Shown: positions 36,519-45,900, numbered from the stretch's first letter. The stretch is DNA of 64,000 nt from Cohnella ginsengisoli (GCF_029525555.1 NZ_JAPDHZ010000006.1:496001-560000); one strand, 5' to 3'. Translations and numbers: made by a program. The notes: generated from the sequence alone by a model not told the origin.

Positions 36519-37979
36519 ATGGAATTATGGAACGCGATCACTTCGCTGTCGCCTCCCGCCTCCAAGTTTTACGACGAGATGTTCGAAGGGACGCAGGTCA
36601 GGGCTCATTACGAAAAGGTGCAAGCCATCCTTTCTCGGCTCGGCATCGACGAGCGCGCAGCCAGGCAGCGCCAGATGAACCGGCGGCTGCTGGAGGAAGG
36701 CATTACCTTCACCTTGTCGCAGCCCGGCCAGTCCGAAGCGCTGGAGCGCACGATTCCCTTCGACCTCGTGCCCCGCATCATTCCCGGCGCCGAATGGGAG
36801 AAGATCGAGCGCGGCGTCTCGCAGCGCGTGCGCGCTTTGAACGCGTTCCTTCAGGACGTGTACCATGAGCAGCATATTTTCCGGGAAGGGCTGATCCCCA
36901 GGCGCATGGTGCTCGGCAACCGCTACTTCAGAGGCGAGATGATGCGGCTCTCCGTGCCGGGCGGCGCCTACGTGACGGCCTCGGGCATCGACCTGATCCG
37001 CGACGAAAAGGGCGACTACTTCGTGCTGGAGGACAATTTGCGCTCTCCGTCGGGGTTCTCGTACATTTTCAAAAGCAGGTCCATCATGACCCACGATTTC
37101 CCGGAGCTCTACTTTTCTCACGCGATACGCGGCATCGACCGCACGCTGGACGCCTTCCGGTCCTCCCTGCGCGCCATGGCCCAGACCGGCAAGAGTGATC
37201 CCGTCATCGCGCTGTTGACGCCGGGCAGCTTCAATTCGGCGTACTTCGAGCATGCGTTTCTGGCGCAGCAGATGGGGATCGAACTGGTAGAGGGACGCGA
37301 TCTCGTCTGCGAGGACCACAAGATCTACATGCGCGGCACCCGCGGCAAACGGCGGGTCGACGTGCTGTACCGGCGAATCGACGACGATTTTCTCGACCCG
37401 CTCGCCTTCCGGCCCGATTCGATGCTCGGGGTCGCCGGTCTGATGAACGCCTACCGCTTCGGCAATATCGCGATCGCCAACGCACCGGGAACGGGCGTCG
37501 CAGACGACAAGGCCATCTACACCTTCGTGCCGGACATGATCCGCTACTACCTGAACGAGACGCCGATCCTTTCCAACGTACCCACCTATCTGATGAGCCG
37601 TCCGGAGGAAAGAGAATACGTGCTGCAGCGGCTGGATGAGATGGTCGTCAAGGAGACTTCGCTGTCCGGCGGCTACGGCATGCTGATCGGTCCGTCGTCG
37701 ACCGAGGGAGAGCGCGCCGCCTTCGCGCAGAAGATCATCGCCGATCCCGACAACTATATCGCGCAGCCGACGGTCAAGCTGTCCACCGCGCCCGTCTGCA
37801 TGGACGGACGGCTCGTCTCGCGGCATATCGATCTTCGCGTTTTCGCGCTCATGAACGGCCGGCAGGTGCATGTGCTGCCCGGCGGACTCACCCGCGTCGC
37901 CATGAAAGAAGGTTCGCTGGTCGTCAATTCGTCCCAAGGGGGCGGCTGCAAGGATACGTGGGTATTAGCAGGATCGTGA
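36519..37979 (+). CDS. Circularly permuted ATP-grasp protein
   Basis: A 486-residue member of the circularly permuted ATP-grasp family (DUF404/DUF407), predicted to form amide bonds between peptides or amino groups using ATP. Family stretches seen are KFYDEMFEGTQVRAHY, PFDLVPRIIPGAEWEKIERG, GIDLIRDEKGDYFVLEDNLR, VKETSLSGGYGMLIGPSSTE and SRHIDLRVFALMNGRQVHVL. The start is set at 36519 because the promoter -10 overlaps the upstream in-frame ATG. The gene is followed 15 bases later by an alpha-E gene and then a transglutaminase gene, a conserved trio thought to make or process a peptide tag or small peptide. No substrate has been shown in this lineage to my knowledge. Confidence 0.88.
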   Translation: MELWNAITSLSPPASKFYDEMFEGTQVRAHYEKVQAILSRLGIDERAARQRQMNRRLLEEGITFTLSQPGQSEALERTIPFDLVPRIIPGAEWEKIERGVSQRVRALNAFLQDVYHEQHIFREGLIPRRMVLGNRYFRGEMMRLSVPGGAYVTASGIDLIRDEKGDYFVLEDNLRSPSGFSYIFKSRSIMTHDFPELYFSHAIRGIDRTLDAFRSSLRAMAQTGKSDPVIALLTPGSFNSAYFEHAFLAQQMGIELVEGRDLVCEDHKIYMRGTRGKRRVDVLYRRIDDDFLDPLAFRPDSMLGVAGLMNAYRFGNIAIANAPGTGVADDKAIYTFVPDMIRYYLNETPILSNVPTYLMSRPEEREYVLQRLDEMVVKETSLSGGYGMLIGPSSTEGERAAFAQKIIADPDNYIAQPTVKLSTAPVCMDGRLVSRHIDLRVFALMNGRQVHVLPGGLTRVAMKEGSLVVNSSQGGGCKDTWVLAGS

Positions 37980-37994
37980 CGAGGAGGAGACGCT

Positions 37995-38948
37995 ATGCTG
38001 GACCGCATCGCGGAATCGTTGTTCTGGATCGGACGCTATACGGAGAGGGCGGAAAACCACGCGCGGCTCATCGACGTGTACTATCATCTCCGGGAGGATG
38101 AGCAAGGTCCGGACGCGCAGGTGTGGCGCCGTATCGTGGGCGCGATCGGCGATATCTCCGCCTACGAGGAGCAGCATGCCGCCTACGGCGAGCGCGACGT
38201 CATCCATTTTCTGACGCTGGACGCGACGCAAGCTAACTCGCTTGTCGTCTGCGTCGCCCAGGCGCGGGACAATCTGAGGAAGATCCGGGATCGGCTTCCG
38301 TCGGAGCTGTGGAATTTGCTGAACGGTTTCTACCTGTGGCTGAAAAGCTGCGATACGGCCGAGGTGCTCGGGGATTCGCCGCATCGGTTTTATCGGCGCG
38401 TCAAGGAGGGCTTGGCGGCGTTCCAGGGGACGGCGGTGTCGATCGCGCTTCGCGACGACGCGTACGGCATGATGGAGAGCGGGCGGTATCTCGAACGTTC
38501 TGAAAATATCGTCCGGCTGCTTCAATCCGTGCTGAGATATACGGCCGAGACGGGAAGCTCCTCCTACGCCTACTTGACGGCCGTGCTCAAGTCGGTCGGC
38601 GGCTACGAGGCCTTTCGCAGGCTCGGCATCGAGGAGCTGAGCACGGAGGAGGTGGCGTCCTTTTTGCTGGCGCAAGAGCGGTTCCCGCGCTCGGTCCACT
38701 ATGCGCTAGCGAGCTTCTCGGACCATCTCAAGACGCTGCGAACGGAGGCGAGCCGGCCGGGCTTGGGGCTCGACCGGATCATACGGATCGCCGACAAGGC
38801 CCGCTCCGAGCTGGGATGGCTGGAACGTCCGGATATCCATGCCGATTCGCTGGACGCCGTCCTGCAGCAGCTGCTCGCCACGAACAGACAGCTGGGCGAG
38901 GCGATGGCGAAGGCGTTTTTTTTCCCCGGACGGGAGGTCACCGCATGA
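37995..38948 (+). CDS. Alpha-E domain protein (DUF403)
   Basis: A 317-residue all-helical alpha-E protein. The diagnostic N-terminus LDRIAESLFWIGRYTERAENHARLIDVY is present, and RFYRRVKEGLAAFQGT and GRYLERSENIVRLLQSVLRY follow later. Alpha-E proteins occur almost only beside circularly permuted ATP-grasp and transglutaminase-like genes, and their biochemical role is unsettled. GAGGAGGAG precedes ATG. The stop overlaps the next start as ATGA, so the three genes are coupled. Confidence 0.92.
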   Translation: MLDRIAESLFWIGRYTERAENHARLIDVYYHLREDEQGPDAQVWRRIVGAIGDISAYEEQHAAYGERDVIHFLTLDATQANSLVVCVAQARDNLRKIRDRLPSELWNLLNGFYLWLKSCDTAEVLGDSPHRFYRRVKEGLAAFQGTAVSIALRDDAYGMMESGRYLERSENIVRLLQSVLRYTAETGSSSYAYLTAVLKSVGGYEAFRRLGIEELSTEEVASFLLAQERFPRSVHYALASFSDHLKTLRTEASRPGLGLDRIIRIADKARSELGWLERPDIHADSLDAVLQQLLATNRQLGEAMAKAFFFPGREVTA

Positions 38949-39811
38949 AGCTGGATATCACCCACGTCACGACCTACCGGTACGGCGCGCCGGTGACGGA
39001 CAGTGTCAATGAACTGCGTCTCGCGCCGCGTACCGACGAGCGCCAGGCCTGCTACCAGCACCGGCTGATCATCGAGCCCAACGTCTCCTTGATGTCATAC
39101 GAGGATTATTTCGGCAATCGCGTGCATGCCTTCACGGCCAACCATCCGCATCGGGAGCTCGTCATCACCTCCCGGTCGACGGTCGTCACCCGCGATTCAG
39201 AAATGAAGCGCAAGCCCGAGATTGAGCCGTTCGAGTCATGGTCGCGGCTGCGCGCAGAAGCGTTCCGCGACGCCAACGCGGAGTATTTGCTGCCGACGCC
39301 GTTCGCCACCTTTCATCCGACGGTCGCGGGGTACGCGGAGGACGCGGTATGCGGGGCCGGGCAGGTCGGCGTGTTCGACTTCGTCCAGTGCGCGTCCGGC
39401 CGCATCTTCGGCGACTTCGAGTACAAGCCGCTGTCGACGGCGGTTCACACGACGGCCGACGAGATGATCGCCATCGGCTCCGGCGTCTGCCAGGACTTCG
39501 CGCATCTGCTGCTTGCGATCTGCCGCATGCGCGGCGTGCCCGCGCGGTACGTGAGCGGGTACCACTTCGTCGGCGATCTCCAGGGGCGCAACGCGGACTT
39601 CGAGCAGGCTTCCCACGCATGGGTGGAGGTGTACGTGCCCGGCATGGGCTGGCAGGGCTTCGATCCGACCAACAACGGGCTCGTGGACTGGCGGTACGTC
39701 AAGCTGGCGCACGGCCGGGACTATCTGGACATCGTGCCGGTCAAGGGCGTCTATCGGGGCACGGGCGAGCAGACGCTGACGGTGAGCGTGGACGTACAGC
39801 TGGCGGGATAG
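38945..39811 (+). CDS. Transglutaminase-like cysteine peptidase family protein
   Basis: A 288-residue protein with the N-terminal beta-sandwich typical of bacterial transglutaminase-like proteins (DITHVTTYRYGAPVTDSVNE), then the papain-like core. The catalytic Cys is in GSGVCQDFAHLLLAICRM, the His in ASHAWVEVYVPGMGWQGFDP and the Asp in FDPTNNGLVD. In this operon type it is expected to cleave or transfer a peptide made by the ATP-grasp enzyme. No signal peptide is visible, so action is cytosolic. ATG 38945 overlaps the alpha-E stop. Confidence 0.92.
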   Translation: MKLDITHVTTYRYGAPVTDSVNELRLAPRTDERQACYQHRLIIEPNVSLMSYEDYFGNRVHAFTANHPHRELVITSRSTVVTRDSEMKRKPEIEPFESWSRLRAEAFRDANAEYLLPTPFATFHPTVAGYAEDAVCGAGQVGVFDFVQCASGRIFGDFEYKPLSTAVHTTADEMIAIGSGVCQDFAHLLLAICRMRGVPARYVSGYHFVGDLQGRNADFEQASHAWVEVYVPGMGWQGFDPTNNGLVDWRYVKLAHGRDYLDIVPVKGVYRGTGEQTLTVSVDVQLAG

Positions 39812-40112
39812 ACGAGCAAGGCCGGACTGTGTGTTTAGTGGAGGGAGAATCAATGGTCGTGCCGGCGGGGCGTGTACGTAGAGTTGTCTGGAAGTCGCGG
39901 GATGCGGCGGTCGGGCAGCTTTTTTTGCTGCGAACGAGCGGAGGGGGGCGAATCCTCTGCTGCAGTGAGGGCGATGGGCATAATGGGCAAAAGTAGTCGG
40001 ATTGACTCGTCTGATTGCGATAAAACGTTCGGTTTTTGGTTCGATAAGATTGTATTTTAAATGATTTTCTAAGTATTCGTTCATGATTTACGTACAATAA
40101 ATGAAAATGCCA

Positions 40113-40141
40113 TTGACACGTACGTCTAACGTGCGTAAACT
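40113..40141 (+). promoter_or_regulatory. Probable promoter of the riboswitch-FAD gene unit
   Basis: TTGACA at 40113-40118 and TAAACT at 40136-40141, spaced 17 bases. Transcription from here would give a leader of about 270 bases carrying the AAGGC repeats and the purine aptamer. The rest of 39812-40112 shows no gene I trust; a 47-codon frame at 39853-39996 has a fair ribosome binding site but no recognisable features. Confidence 0.5.
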
Positions 40142-40202
40142 AACTGTCGGGGCACGTTGGAACGGTCTGAGCGGATCATTCAGCAGAAGCTCCGCTGCTC
40201 CG

Positions 40203-40250
40203 CAAGGCAAAGCAAGGCAAGGCAAGGCAAGGCAAGGCTAGGCAACCATC
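40203..40250. repeat. AAGGC pentanucleotide repeat
   Basis: CAAGG/AAGGC repeats about eight times with small variations in the transcribed leader upstream of the riboswitch. A slippage-prone microsatellite that is not in a gene. Confidence 0.8.
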
Positions 40251-40286
40251 TTACCGAACCGCCATCAGGCATCGACTATACGCGCA

Positions 40287-40351
40287 TTCGTATATCTCCG
40301 GCGATAAGGGCCGGTGGTCTCTACCGGGAACCGTGAATTCCCGACTACGAA
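40287..40351 (+). promoter_or_regulatory. Purine riboswitch aptamer, guanine type
   Basis: All parts of the purine aptamer are present. P1 is TTCGTA/TACGAA; P2 is CCGGC/GCCGG with loop GATAAGG; J2/3 is GGTCTCTACC; P3 is CGGGAA/TTCCCG with loop CCGTGAA; then GACTAC follows. The specificity base in GAC-TAC is C, which pairs with guanine or hypoxanthine, where adenine riboswitches have T. Downstream, CGGAG/CTCCG (40356-40370) followed by TATCTTTT could be a weak terminator. Confidence 0.85.
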
Positions 40352-40417
40352 GGAGCGGAGGGCATCTCCGTATCTTTTGGCGGTCGGGCATTTTTCATTT
40401 TCGGGAGGCAAAATAAA

Positions 40418-41892
40418 ATGACGAACGCTTATGACGTCATCGTCGTCGGCGCCGGGCCGGCGGGCATTTTCGCGTGCTACGAGCTCTACCGCAAGTCCCC
40501 GCAGCTTAAGGTGCTGCTGCTGGACAAAGGCCACGACATTCACCGCCGCCGCTGCCCCATTCTCGAGGAGAAGATTCAGCTCTGTCCCCCGGCCGCCGGG
40601 AAAAGGAATTCGCCGGCTGCCTGCCGGCCTGCTCGATCACGGCTGGCTTCGGCGGCGCGGGCGCGTACAGCGACGGGAAGTTCAACATTACGACCGAGTT
40701 CGGTGGATGGCTCACGGATTATCTGCCGGCTTCGCAGGTGCTCGGCCTCATCAAATACGTGGACGAAGTCAACCTCGTCCACGGCGCGACGCATACGATC
40801 ACCGATCCGACGACGGACGTCGTCAAAAGCATCGAACAGCGCGCTTATGCGGCCGGCCTGAAGCTGCTGCGCGCGCAGGTGCGGCACCTCGGCACGGAGC
40901 AAAACCTGGAGATTCTGAAGTCGATCGCCGCCTACCTCGCGGATAAGATCGAGATGCGGTTCAAGACGGAGGTCGCGGATCTGCTGTCCGTAAAGGAAGG
41001 CGGCGGCCACCGGGCGACGGGCGTCGTGCTGAAGGGCGGCGAGGAGCTGCTCGCGGACAAGGTCGTCGTCGCGCCGGGACGGGACGGATCGGCCTGGCTG
41101 ACGGAGGTGCTGAAGAAACGCCGAATCAAAATGCAAAGCAACCAGGTCGATATCGGCGTACGCGTCGAGACGTCGGACGTGGTCATGCGCGAGATCAACG
41201 AGCATCTATACGAAGGGAAATTCGTATTCAACACGTCGGTGGGCACGCGCGTCCGCACGTTCTGCAGCAATCCGTCGGGTCACGTCGTCGTCGAAAACCA
41301 CAGCGGCATCATGGCCGCCAACGGCCACGCTTACAAGGATCCCGCCCTCGGCTCCGCCAATACGAACTTCGCGCTGCTCGTATCGCATAAATTCACCGAG
41401 CCGTTCGACAAACCGAATGAATACGCCCGAGAAATCTGCGAGCGCGCGAACGACCTGTCCGGCGGCGGCGTCATCGTGCAGAAGTACGGCGATATTTTGC
41501 GGGGGAGACGCTCGACGGCCGCACGGATCAAGGAAGGTTTTCTGGAGCCGACGCTGAAGGAAGCCGTACCGGGAGATCTGGGATTGGTCCTGCCTTACAA
41601 CACGATGAAAAGCCTGATCGAAATGGTGGAAGCGTTGGATAAGGTCACGCCGGGCCTCGCGTCCGAGCATACCTTGTTCTACGGCGTCGAGGCGAAGTTC
41701 TACTCCGCGCGTCCGCAGCTGACGGACCGGCTCGAGACCGAGATCGCCGGATTGTACTGCGGCGGCGACGGCGCTGGCATCACGCGGGGGCTGGCGCAAG
41801 CCGGCGCGGCAGGCGTGTGGATCGCGCGCGCCATTGCCGATCGTCTTGAGCGAGCTGGCGGGAAAGAAGCGAATGCGGCGGCGCTTCTGTAA
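40418..41892 (+). CDS. Uncharacterised FAD-dependent dehydrogenase, COG2509-like (apparent -1 indel)
   Basis: About 491 residues. The FAD-binding motif YDVIVVGAGPAGIFACYELY opens the protein, GFGGAGAYSDGKFNITTEFG and CLPACSIT follow, and the C-terminal FAD motif reads GLYCGGDGAGITRGLAQAGA. This fits the uncharacterised dehydrogenase group COG2509. The frame breaks near A4 (40601-40604); five A would give AAGKKEFAGCLPAC and restore the protein. This is the only one-base loss among the window's indels. GGGAGG precedes ATG. The gene sits behind a guanine-type riboswitch, an unexpected regulator for it, suggesting a role linked to purine state. Confidence 0.8.
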
Positions 41893-41927
41893 AGGATACG
41901 GGAACCTTCGTAAGTAGGGCGAGCCGG

Positions 41928-42993
41928 TCAGAGCAGCGTCACGAGCGTCAATCCCGACAGAAGCGCGGATACGATCAGCAGGACGGCGATCGGACGCAGC
42001 GCTTGCCGGAGCGAGCGTACGTTCACGCTGAGGCCCATGCCGGCCATCGCGACCGTCAGCAGGACGGTCGTCAGCGTCGAGGCGCCCGCGGTCGCGCGGG
42101 AGGGAAGCGTCCATCCGGCAGCGGTTAAGCCCGAGGCGAGCAAGCTCATGGCCAGGAAGCCGATTAAGAACCAGGGGGAATGAAGCTGCGGCGCTCGCCG
42201 CGGCTTCTTTTTCGCTCGCGGACGGTCGACGGGCGCGGCGTTGGTTGCGCCAGTGAAGCGCCAGGCAGAGCGGCACCAGCAGGAACACGCGGGCAAGCTT
42301 CGCCAGCATGCCGCTCGCAAGCGCGTCGGGTCCGCCTGCCGAAGCGGCCATGGCGACGTGCGCGATCTCGTGCAGCGTCAAGCCGGTCCAGAGGCCGTAG
42401 GCGGGGCCGCTTAGCGGCAGGACGTCCGCCAGCAGCATCGAGGCTACCGCCGCCGCCGTGCCGGCGATCGCGATCAAGCCCGCCGCGGTCGCGGTGTGGT
42501 CTTCCCTGGCCGCGATCAGCGGCGATACGGCGGCGATCGCGGCCGCGCCGCAGATGCCCGTGCCAACGGCCAGCAGCAGCGTCAGCTGCCGGTCCGCCTT
42601 TAGCAAGCGGCCCAGCGCGAGCCCGGCCGCCATGGAGAAAGCCAGCGTGCCGACGCTTCTCGCCAAGAGCGGCAAGCCTTGCTGGAGCACGGCATCGAGC
42701 GGCAGCTTCAAGCCGAACAACACGATGGCGGCGCGAAGCAGCTTGGTCGTGCCGAAGCGTATGCCCGGCGCCAATGCCTCCGAATAGCCGAACAGCTGGC
42801 GGTATGCGACCGCTGCGAGCAGCGTGCAGGCCATCGGGCCGAACAGGCCGAAGCCGGGGATGCGCGCGAGCTGCCAGCCGAGCAGTGCCAACGCGGCTGC
42901 GAGCGTTAACCCCGGGGCGTATTCGGCGAGGCGCATCGAGCGCGTGCGCGAGCGACGTCCAGGCTGTAATTGGCGTGCTGGAACGATATGCAT
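41928..42993 (-). CDS. yeiH: YeiH-like putative sulfate exporter family membrane protein (apparent +1 indel)
   Basis: About 354 residues and ten helices, of the UPF0324/YeiH family, proposed to export sulfate or related anions. Family stretches are FGTTKLLRAAIVLFGLKLPL, VGTGICGAAAIAAVSPLIAA and GLTLHEIAHVAMAA. The frame breaks at G5 (42174-42178); with four G the protein continues SFPWFLIGFLAMSLLASGL and ends at 41928. GGAGA lies upstream of ATG 42993. It is divergent from a LysR regulator, the same arrangement as yeiH-yeiE in E. coli and related loci in Bacillus. Confidence 0.88.
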
Positions 42994-43073
42994 TCTATCC
43001 ATCTCCTTAGGACCACTGCGTGAGCTTTTCGGTAGTGCAAGCATAGCTCGCTTTGTCCTATAAGAGAAATGAA

Positions 43074-43106
43074 TTAATGTTATATTAATAATAAGTATTT
43101 ACTTAT
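43074..43106. promoter_or_regulatory. LysR-type binding region between yeiH and the LysR gene
   Basis: Two adjacent inverted repeats: TTAAT-GTTAT-ATTAA (43074-43088), which contains the LysR T-N11-A pattern, and ATAAGTA-TT-TACTTAT (43091-43106), a perfect repeat. They end 20 bases before the LysR start codon. Confidence 0.55.
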
Positions 43107-43125
43107 CCTTTAGAGGTGAGACAGC

Positions 43126-44050
43126 TTGGATATCGCGCTTCAGGTGTTCGTCGTCGCCGCCGAGATGAAGAACTTTTCGCGCGCGGCCGAACGGCTTCAT
43201 ATGACTCAGCCTGCCGTCAGCCAGCATGTCCGCGCGTTAGAAGCTTCGCTCGGCGCCCGCCTGCTGGATCGCAGCAGCAAATCGGTCGCGCTCACGCGCG
43301 CAGGCGCAATCGTACTGCGGCATGCCAAGGAAATCGGTATGCTGTACGAGCGGATGCAAGAGATGGTGGACGAGCTGTCGGGCAGCGTGCGCGGCCCCTT
43401 GGCCATCGGCGCCAGTTATACGTTCGGGGGAGTACGTGTTGCCCCGTACATTAGCCGATTTAATGCGCATTTACCCCGATATCAGGCCTTCCATCGCAAT
43501 CGCGAATACGGCGGAGATCGCGGAGCGGCTGCGCAGGCGCGAGCTCGACGTCGGCATCGTCGAAGGGGAAGAGATCGGGCTAGGTCTGGAGAGCCGGAGA
43601 ATCGCGGGTGACGAGATGGTGATCGTCGCGGGAGCGGAGCATGCGCTCGCGGGGGCGTCGGAAGTAGAGGCGGCAAGGCTGCGAGAGGAAGCTTGGCTCG
43701 TAAGAGAGCGGGGCTCGGGCACACGCGCGGCGACCGAGCAGATGTTCGAGACGTGGGGCGTACGCCCGCCTAGAATAATGGAGTTGGGCAGCACGCAGCT
43801 GATCAAGGAAATGGCGGAAGCCGGACTTGGCATTACGCTGCAGTCCCGCTGGTCTCTGCGGAAGGAGCTGGAGAGCGGCGCGCTAAAGCCGGTCCTGGCG
43901 CCGGGTTTGCCTTTTAAAAGGAGTTTTTATGTCCTGTTGCGAAAGGGCGACGCGCGGACGCGTACGCTGGAAGCTTTTCTGGCACAGCTGGAGGAGACGA
44001 CGCGTCGTCTCATGGAGCGGGCCGGAATCGATGCGCAAGACCTCGGCTGA
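43126..44050 (+). CDS. LysR-family regulator, CysL/YeiE-like (apparent +1 indel)
   Basis: About 307 residues: an N-terminal winged helix (FSRAAERLHMTQPAVSQHVRALEASLGARLLDR) and an effector-binding domain (DVGIVEGEEIGLGLESRRIA, KEMAEAGLGITLQSRWSL). The frame breaks at G5 (43426-43430); with four G it reads GASYTFGEYVLPRTLADLM, as in CysL-type proteins. The start is TTG with GAGGTGA upstream. It probably controls the divergent yeiH-like gene in response to a sulfur compound, judged from the family and arrangement. Confidence 0.9.
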
Positions 44051-44142
44051 ACGGCGGAGACCCGGCTCCCGATCCCGGTGCCTGATCCATTGCCGCCGCC
44101 CGCGTTTGGCCTCGCGTTAACTTGCTTAACCTAATTGCCGGT

Positions 44143-44785
44143 CTAGCTCCCGCTCTGCTCCGCGAGCTTCCCGAACGCCTTGACGAATTCGGCAGCCGGA
44201 TAGGCGCCGGACAGACCGTACTTGCCGTTCAGCACGAAGAAAGGCACGCCTGAGATCCCCATGGCCGAAGCGCGCTCCAGATCCTCTTGGACCTCTTCGG
44301 CTCCGCGGCCTTCGTCCAGCGCCGTCTCGAGCGGAAAGGTCTCAAGGCCCAGATCCGCCGCGATCTCGAGCAGCACGTCGCGCTTCGCGATATCTCTGCC
44401 GTACTCGAAATAAGCCATCATGACGGCGTCGATCCAAGCCTCCTGCCGTTCTGCGGGCAAGATCGCGGTCAGGCGATGCGCCAGCACCGTATTCGGCATC
44501 CGCGTCACCCGGTCGAACCGGAACGGCACGCCGACGGCCGCGCCGGCATCGGTCACGCGCTGCAGCATCTCCTCGATGCGGTGCTCGCCGCCCATTTTGT
44601 GCGCCATCGAAGCGCGGAAGGGCAGCCCTTCGGGAGGCAGCGAATGATCCAGCAGAAAGGCATGATAGCTGACGGTGACGTCCTCTCCGGATTCTGCGAC
44701 CCATTGTTCGATCGCGTCAATGACGTTCTTTTTTGCCGATTCTGCACCAAGGGCAGACCATGTCGGAGTAAATGTCGATATGCAT
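44143..44785 (-). CDS. DsbA-family thioredoxin-fold oxidoreductase, FrnE-like (apparent +1 indel)
   Basis: About 213 residues. A cytosolic DsbA-like protein with active-site CPWC in the N-terminal MHIDIYSDMVCPWCRIGKK and the cis-Pro loop SAMGISGVPFFVLNGKYGLS. The frame breaks at T6 (44729-44734); with five T it continues KKNVIDAIEQWVAESGEDV. GAGGAG precedes ATG 44785. No signal peptide is seen, which fits the FrnE group linked to oxidative stress. It is convergent with the LysR gene. Confidence 0.88.
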
Positions 44786-44937
44786 GAGCGTGAGCTCCTC
44801 GTCTCTTTGAAGTTGGGGCGGGCGCTAGGCTTCGCCGACACCTTGAGTATGCCAGAACGAACGGTCGCGATCAACGTGCGGACCTCGCGTATCCGTGGTA
44901 ACATGGCCTAAGATCGGCGCGAAAAGGAGTGGACGGG

Positions 44938-45768
44938 ATGGGGTGGACGAAGGCATCGGCCGTGGAGCTGCTGAACGGCGAACGGATGCCCCGGCTGGGG
45001 CTGGGCGTGTGGCGGGCGAAGTCGGGCGCGGAAACGGAGAACGCGGTAAGGGTCGCTCTTGCGGCGGGATACCGCGCGATCGATACCGCGTCGCTGTACG
45101 GCAACGAGGCCGACGTAGGCAGGGCGATTCGCGAATCGGGCATCGCGAGGGACAAGCTGTTCGTCACGTCCAAAGTGTGGAACGACGAGCAGGGCTACGA
45201 CGAGACGCTGCGCGCCTTTTACAGGAGCAAGGAGCGGCTTGGCATCGGCGCGATCGATCTTTATTTGGTCCATTGGCCCGTGCCGGGCAAGTACAAGGAT
45301 ACATACAGGGCGCTGGAGCGCCTGTACGACGAAGGCGAAGCGCGCGCGATCGGCGTCAGCAACTTCAAGATCCATCACCTGGAGGACTTAATGGGCGTCT
45401 GCCGGATCAAGCCGATGGTCAATCAGGTGGAGCTGCATCCGCTGCTGACGCAGAAGCCCTTGCTTGAATTCCTGCGGCGCGAAGGCATCCAGCCTGAGGC
45501 ATGGCGTCCGCTCATGCAGGGACGGCTGGACTTGCCGCTGCTGGCCGAGCTGGCGAACAAATACGGCAAGACGCCGGCGCAGGTCGTGCTCCGTTGGCAT
45601 CTGCAGCAGGAGATCGTCGTCATTCCCAAATCCGTGCAGGCACGGCGCATCGAGGAGAACGCGGACGTGTTCGACTTCGCGCTCTCCGATGACGACATGA
45701 CCCGGATCGACGGGCTGAACGAAGATCGCCGCTTCGGCATGGATCCGGATCTGGTCCAGGGCGATTGA
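44938..45768 (+). CDS. Aldo/keto reductase
   Basis: A 276-residue NADPH-dependent (beta/alpha)8 oxidoreductase. The catalytic tetrad is visible as Asp and Tyr in AIDTASLYGNE, Lys in TSKVWND and His in DLYLVHWP. GVSNFKIHHLEDL and the cofactor-binding IPKSVQARRIEENADVFDF are typical. One oddity is PEAWRPLMQGRL where most relatives have AYSPL. AAGGAG lies eight bases before ATG 44938, preferred over an upstream in-frame GTG. Substrate unknown. Confidence 0.92.
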   Translation: MGWTKASAVELLNGERMPRLGLGVWRAKSGAETENAVRVALAAGYRAIDTASLYGNEADVGRAIRESGIARDKLFVTSKVWNDEQGYDETLRAFYRSKERLGIGAIDLYLVHWPVPGKYKDTYRALERLYDEGEARAIGVSNFKIHHLEDLMGVCRIKPMVNQVELHPLLTQKPLLEFLRREGIQPEAWRPLMQGRLDLPLLAELANKYGKTPAQVVLRWHLQQEIVVIPKSVQARRIEENADVFDFALSDDDMTRIDGLNEDRRFGMDPDLVQGD

Positions 45769-45838
45769 GCGCGCGCGCGTCCGGAATAGGGCGGGGGTGC
45801 GGGCGGCATGCTAAGCCTTAACCGCGTCGTATCTCCCC

Positions 45839-45867
45839 TTGACAGACCCAACTGTAACTGGTAATAT
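45839..45867 (+). promoter_or_regulatory. Promoter of the Rrf2-family gene
   Basis: TTGACA at 45839-45844 and TAATAT at 45862-45867, spaced 17 bases. The operator below covers the -10. Confidence 0.75.
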
Positions 45868-45873
45868 TACAGT
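45851..45873. promoter_or_regulatory. Probable Rrf2-family operator
   Basis: ACTGTAA-N9-TTACAGT is a perfect 7-base inverted repeat covering the -10 box of the gene, placed for autorepression. Confidence 0.6.
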
Positions 45874-45900
45874 AACCCGCCGGGAAAGGGGGCGCCGCAT

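Noticed and set aside
39853..39996. A 47-codon gene after the transglutaminase gene
   Set aside because: It has GGAGGG upstream, but the codons run through a T7 run, there is no recognisable feature, and it lies in the tail of a longer spurious frame.
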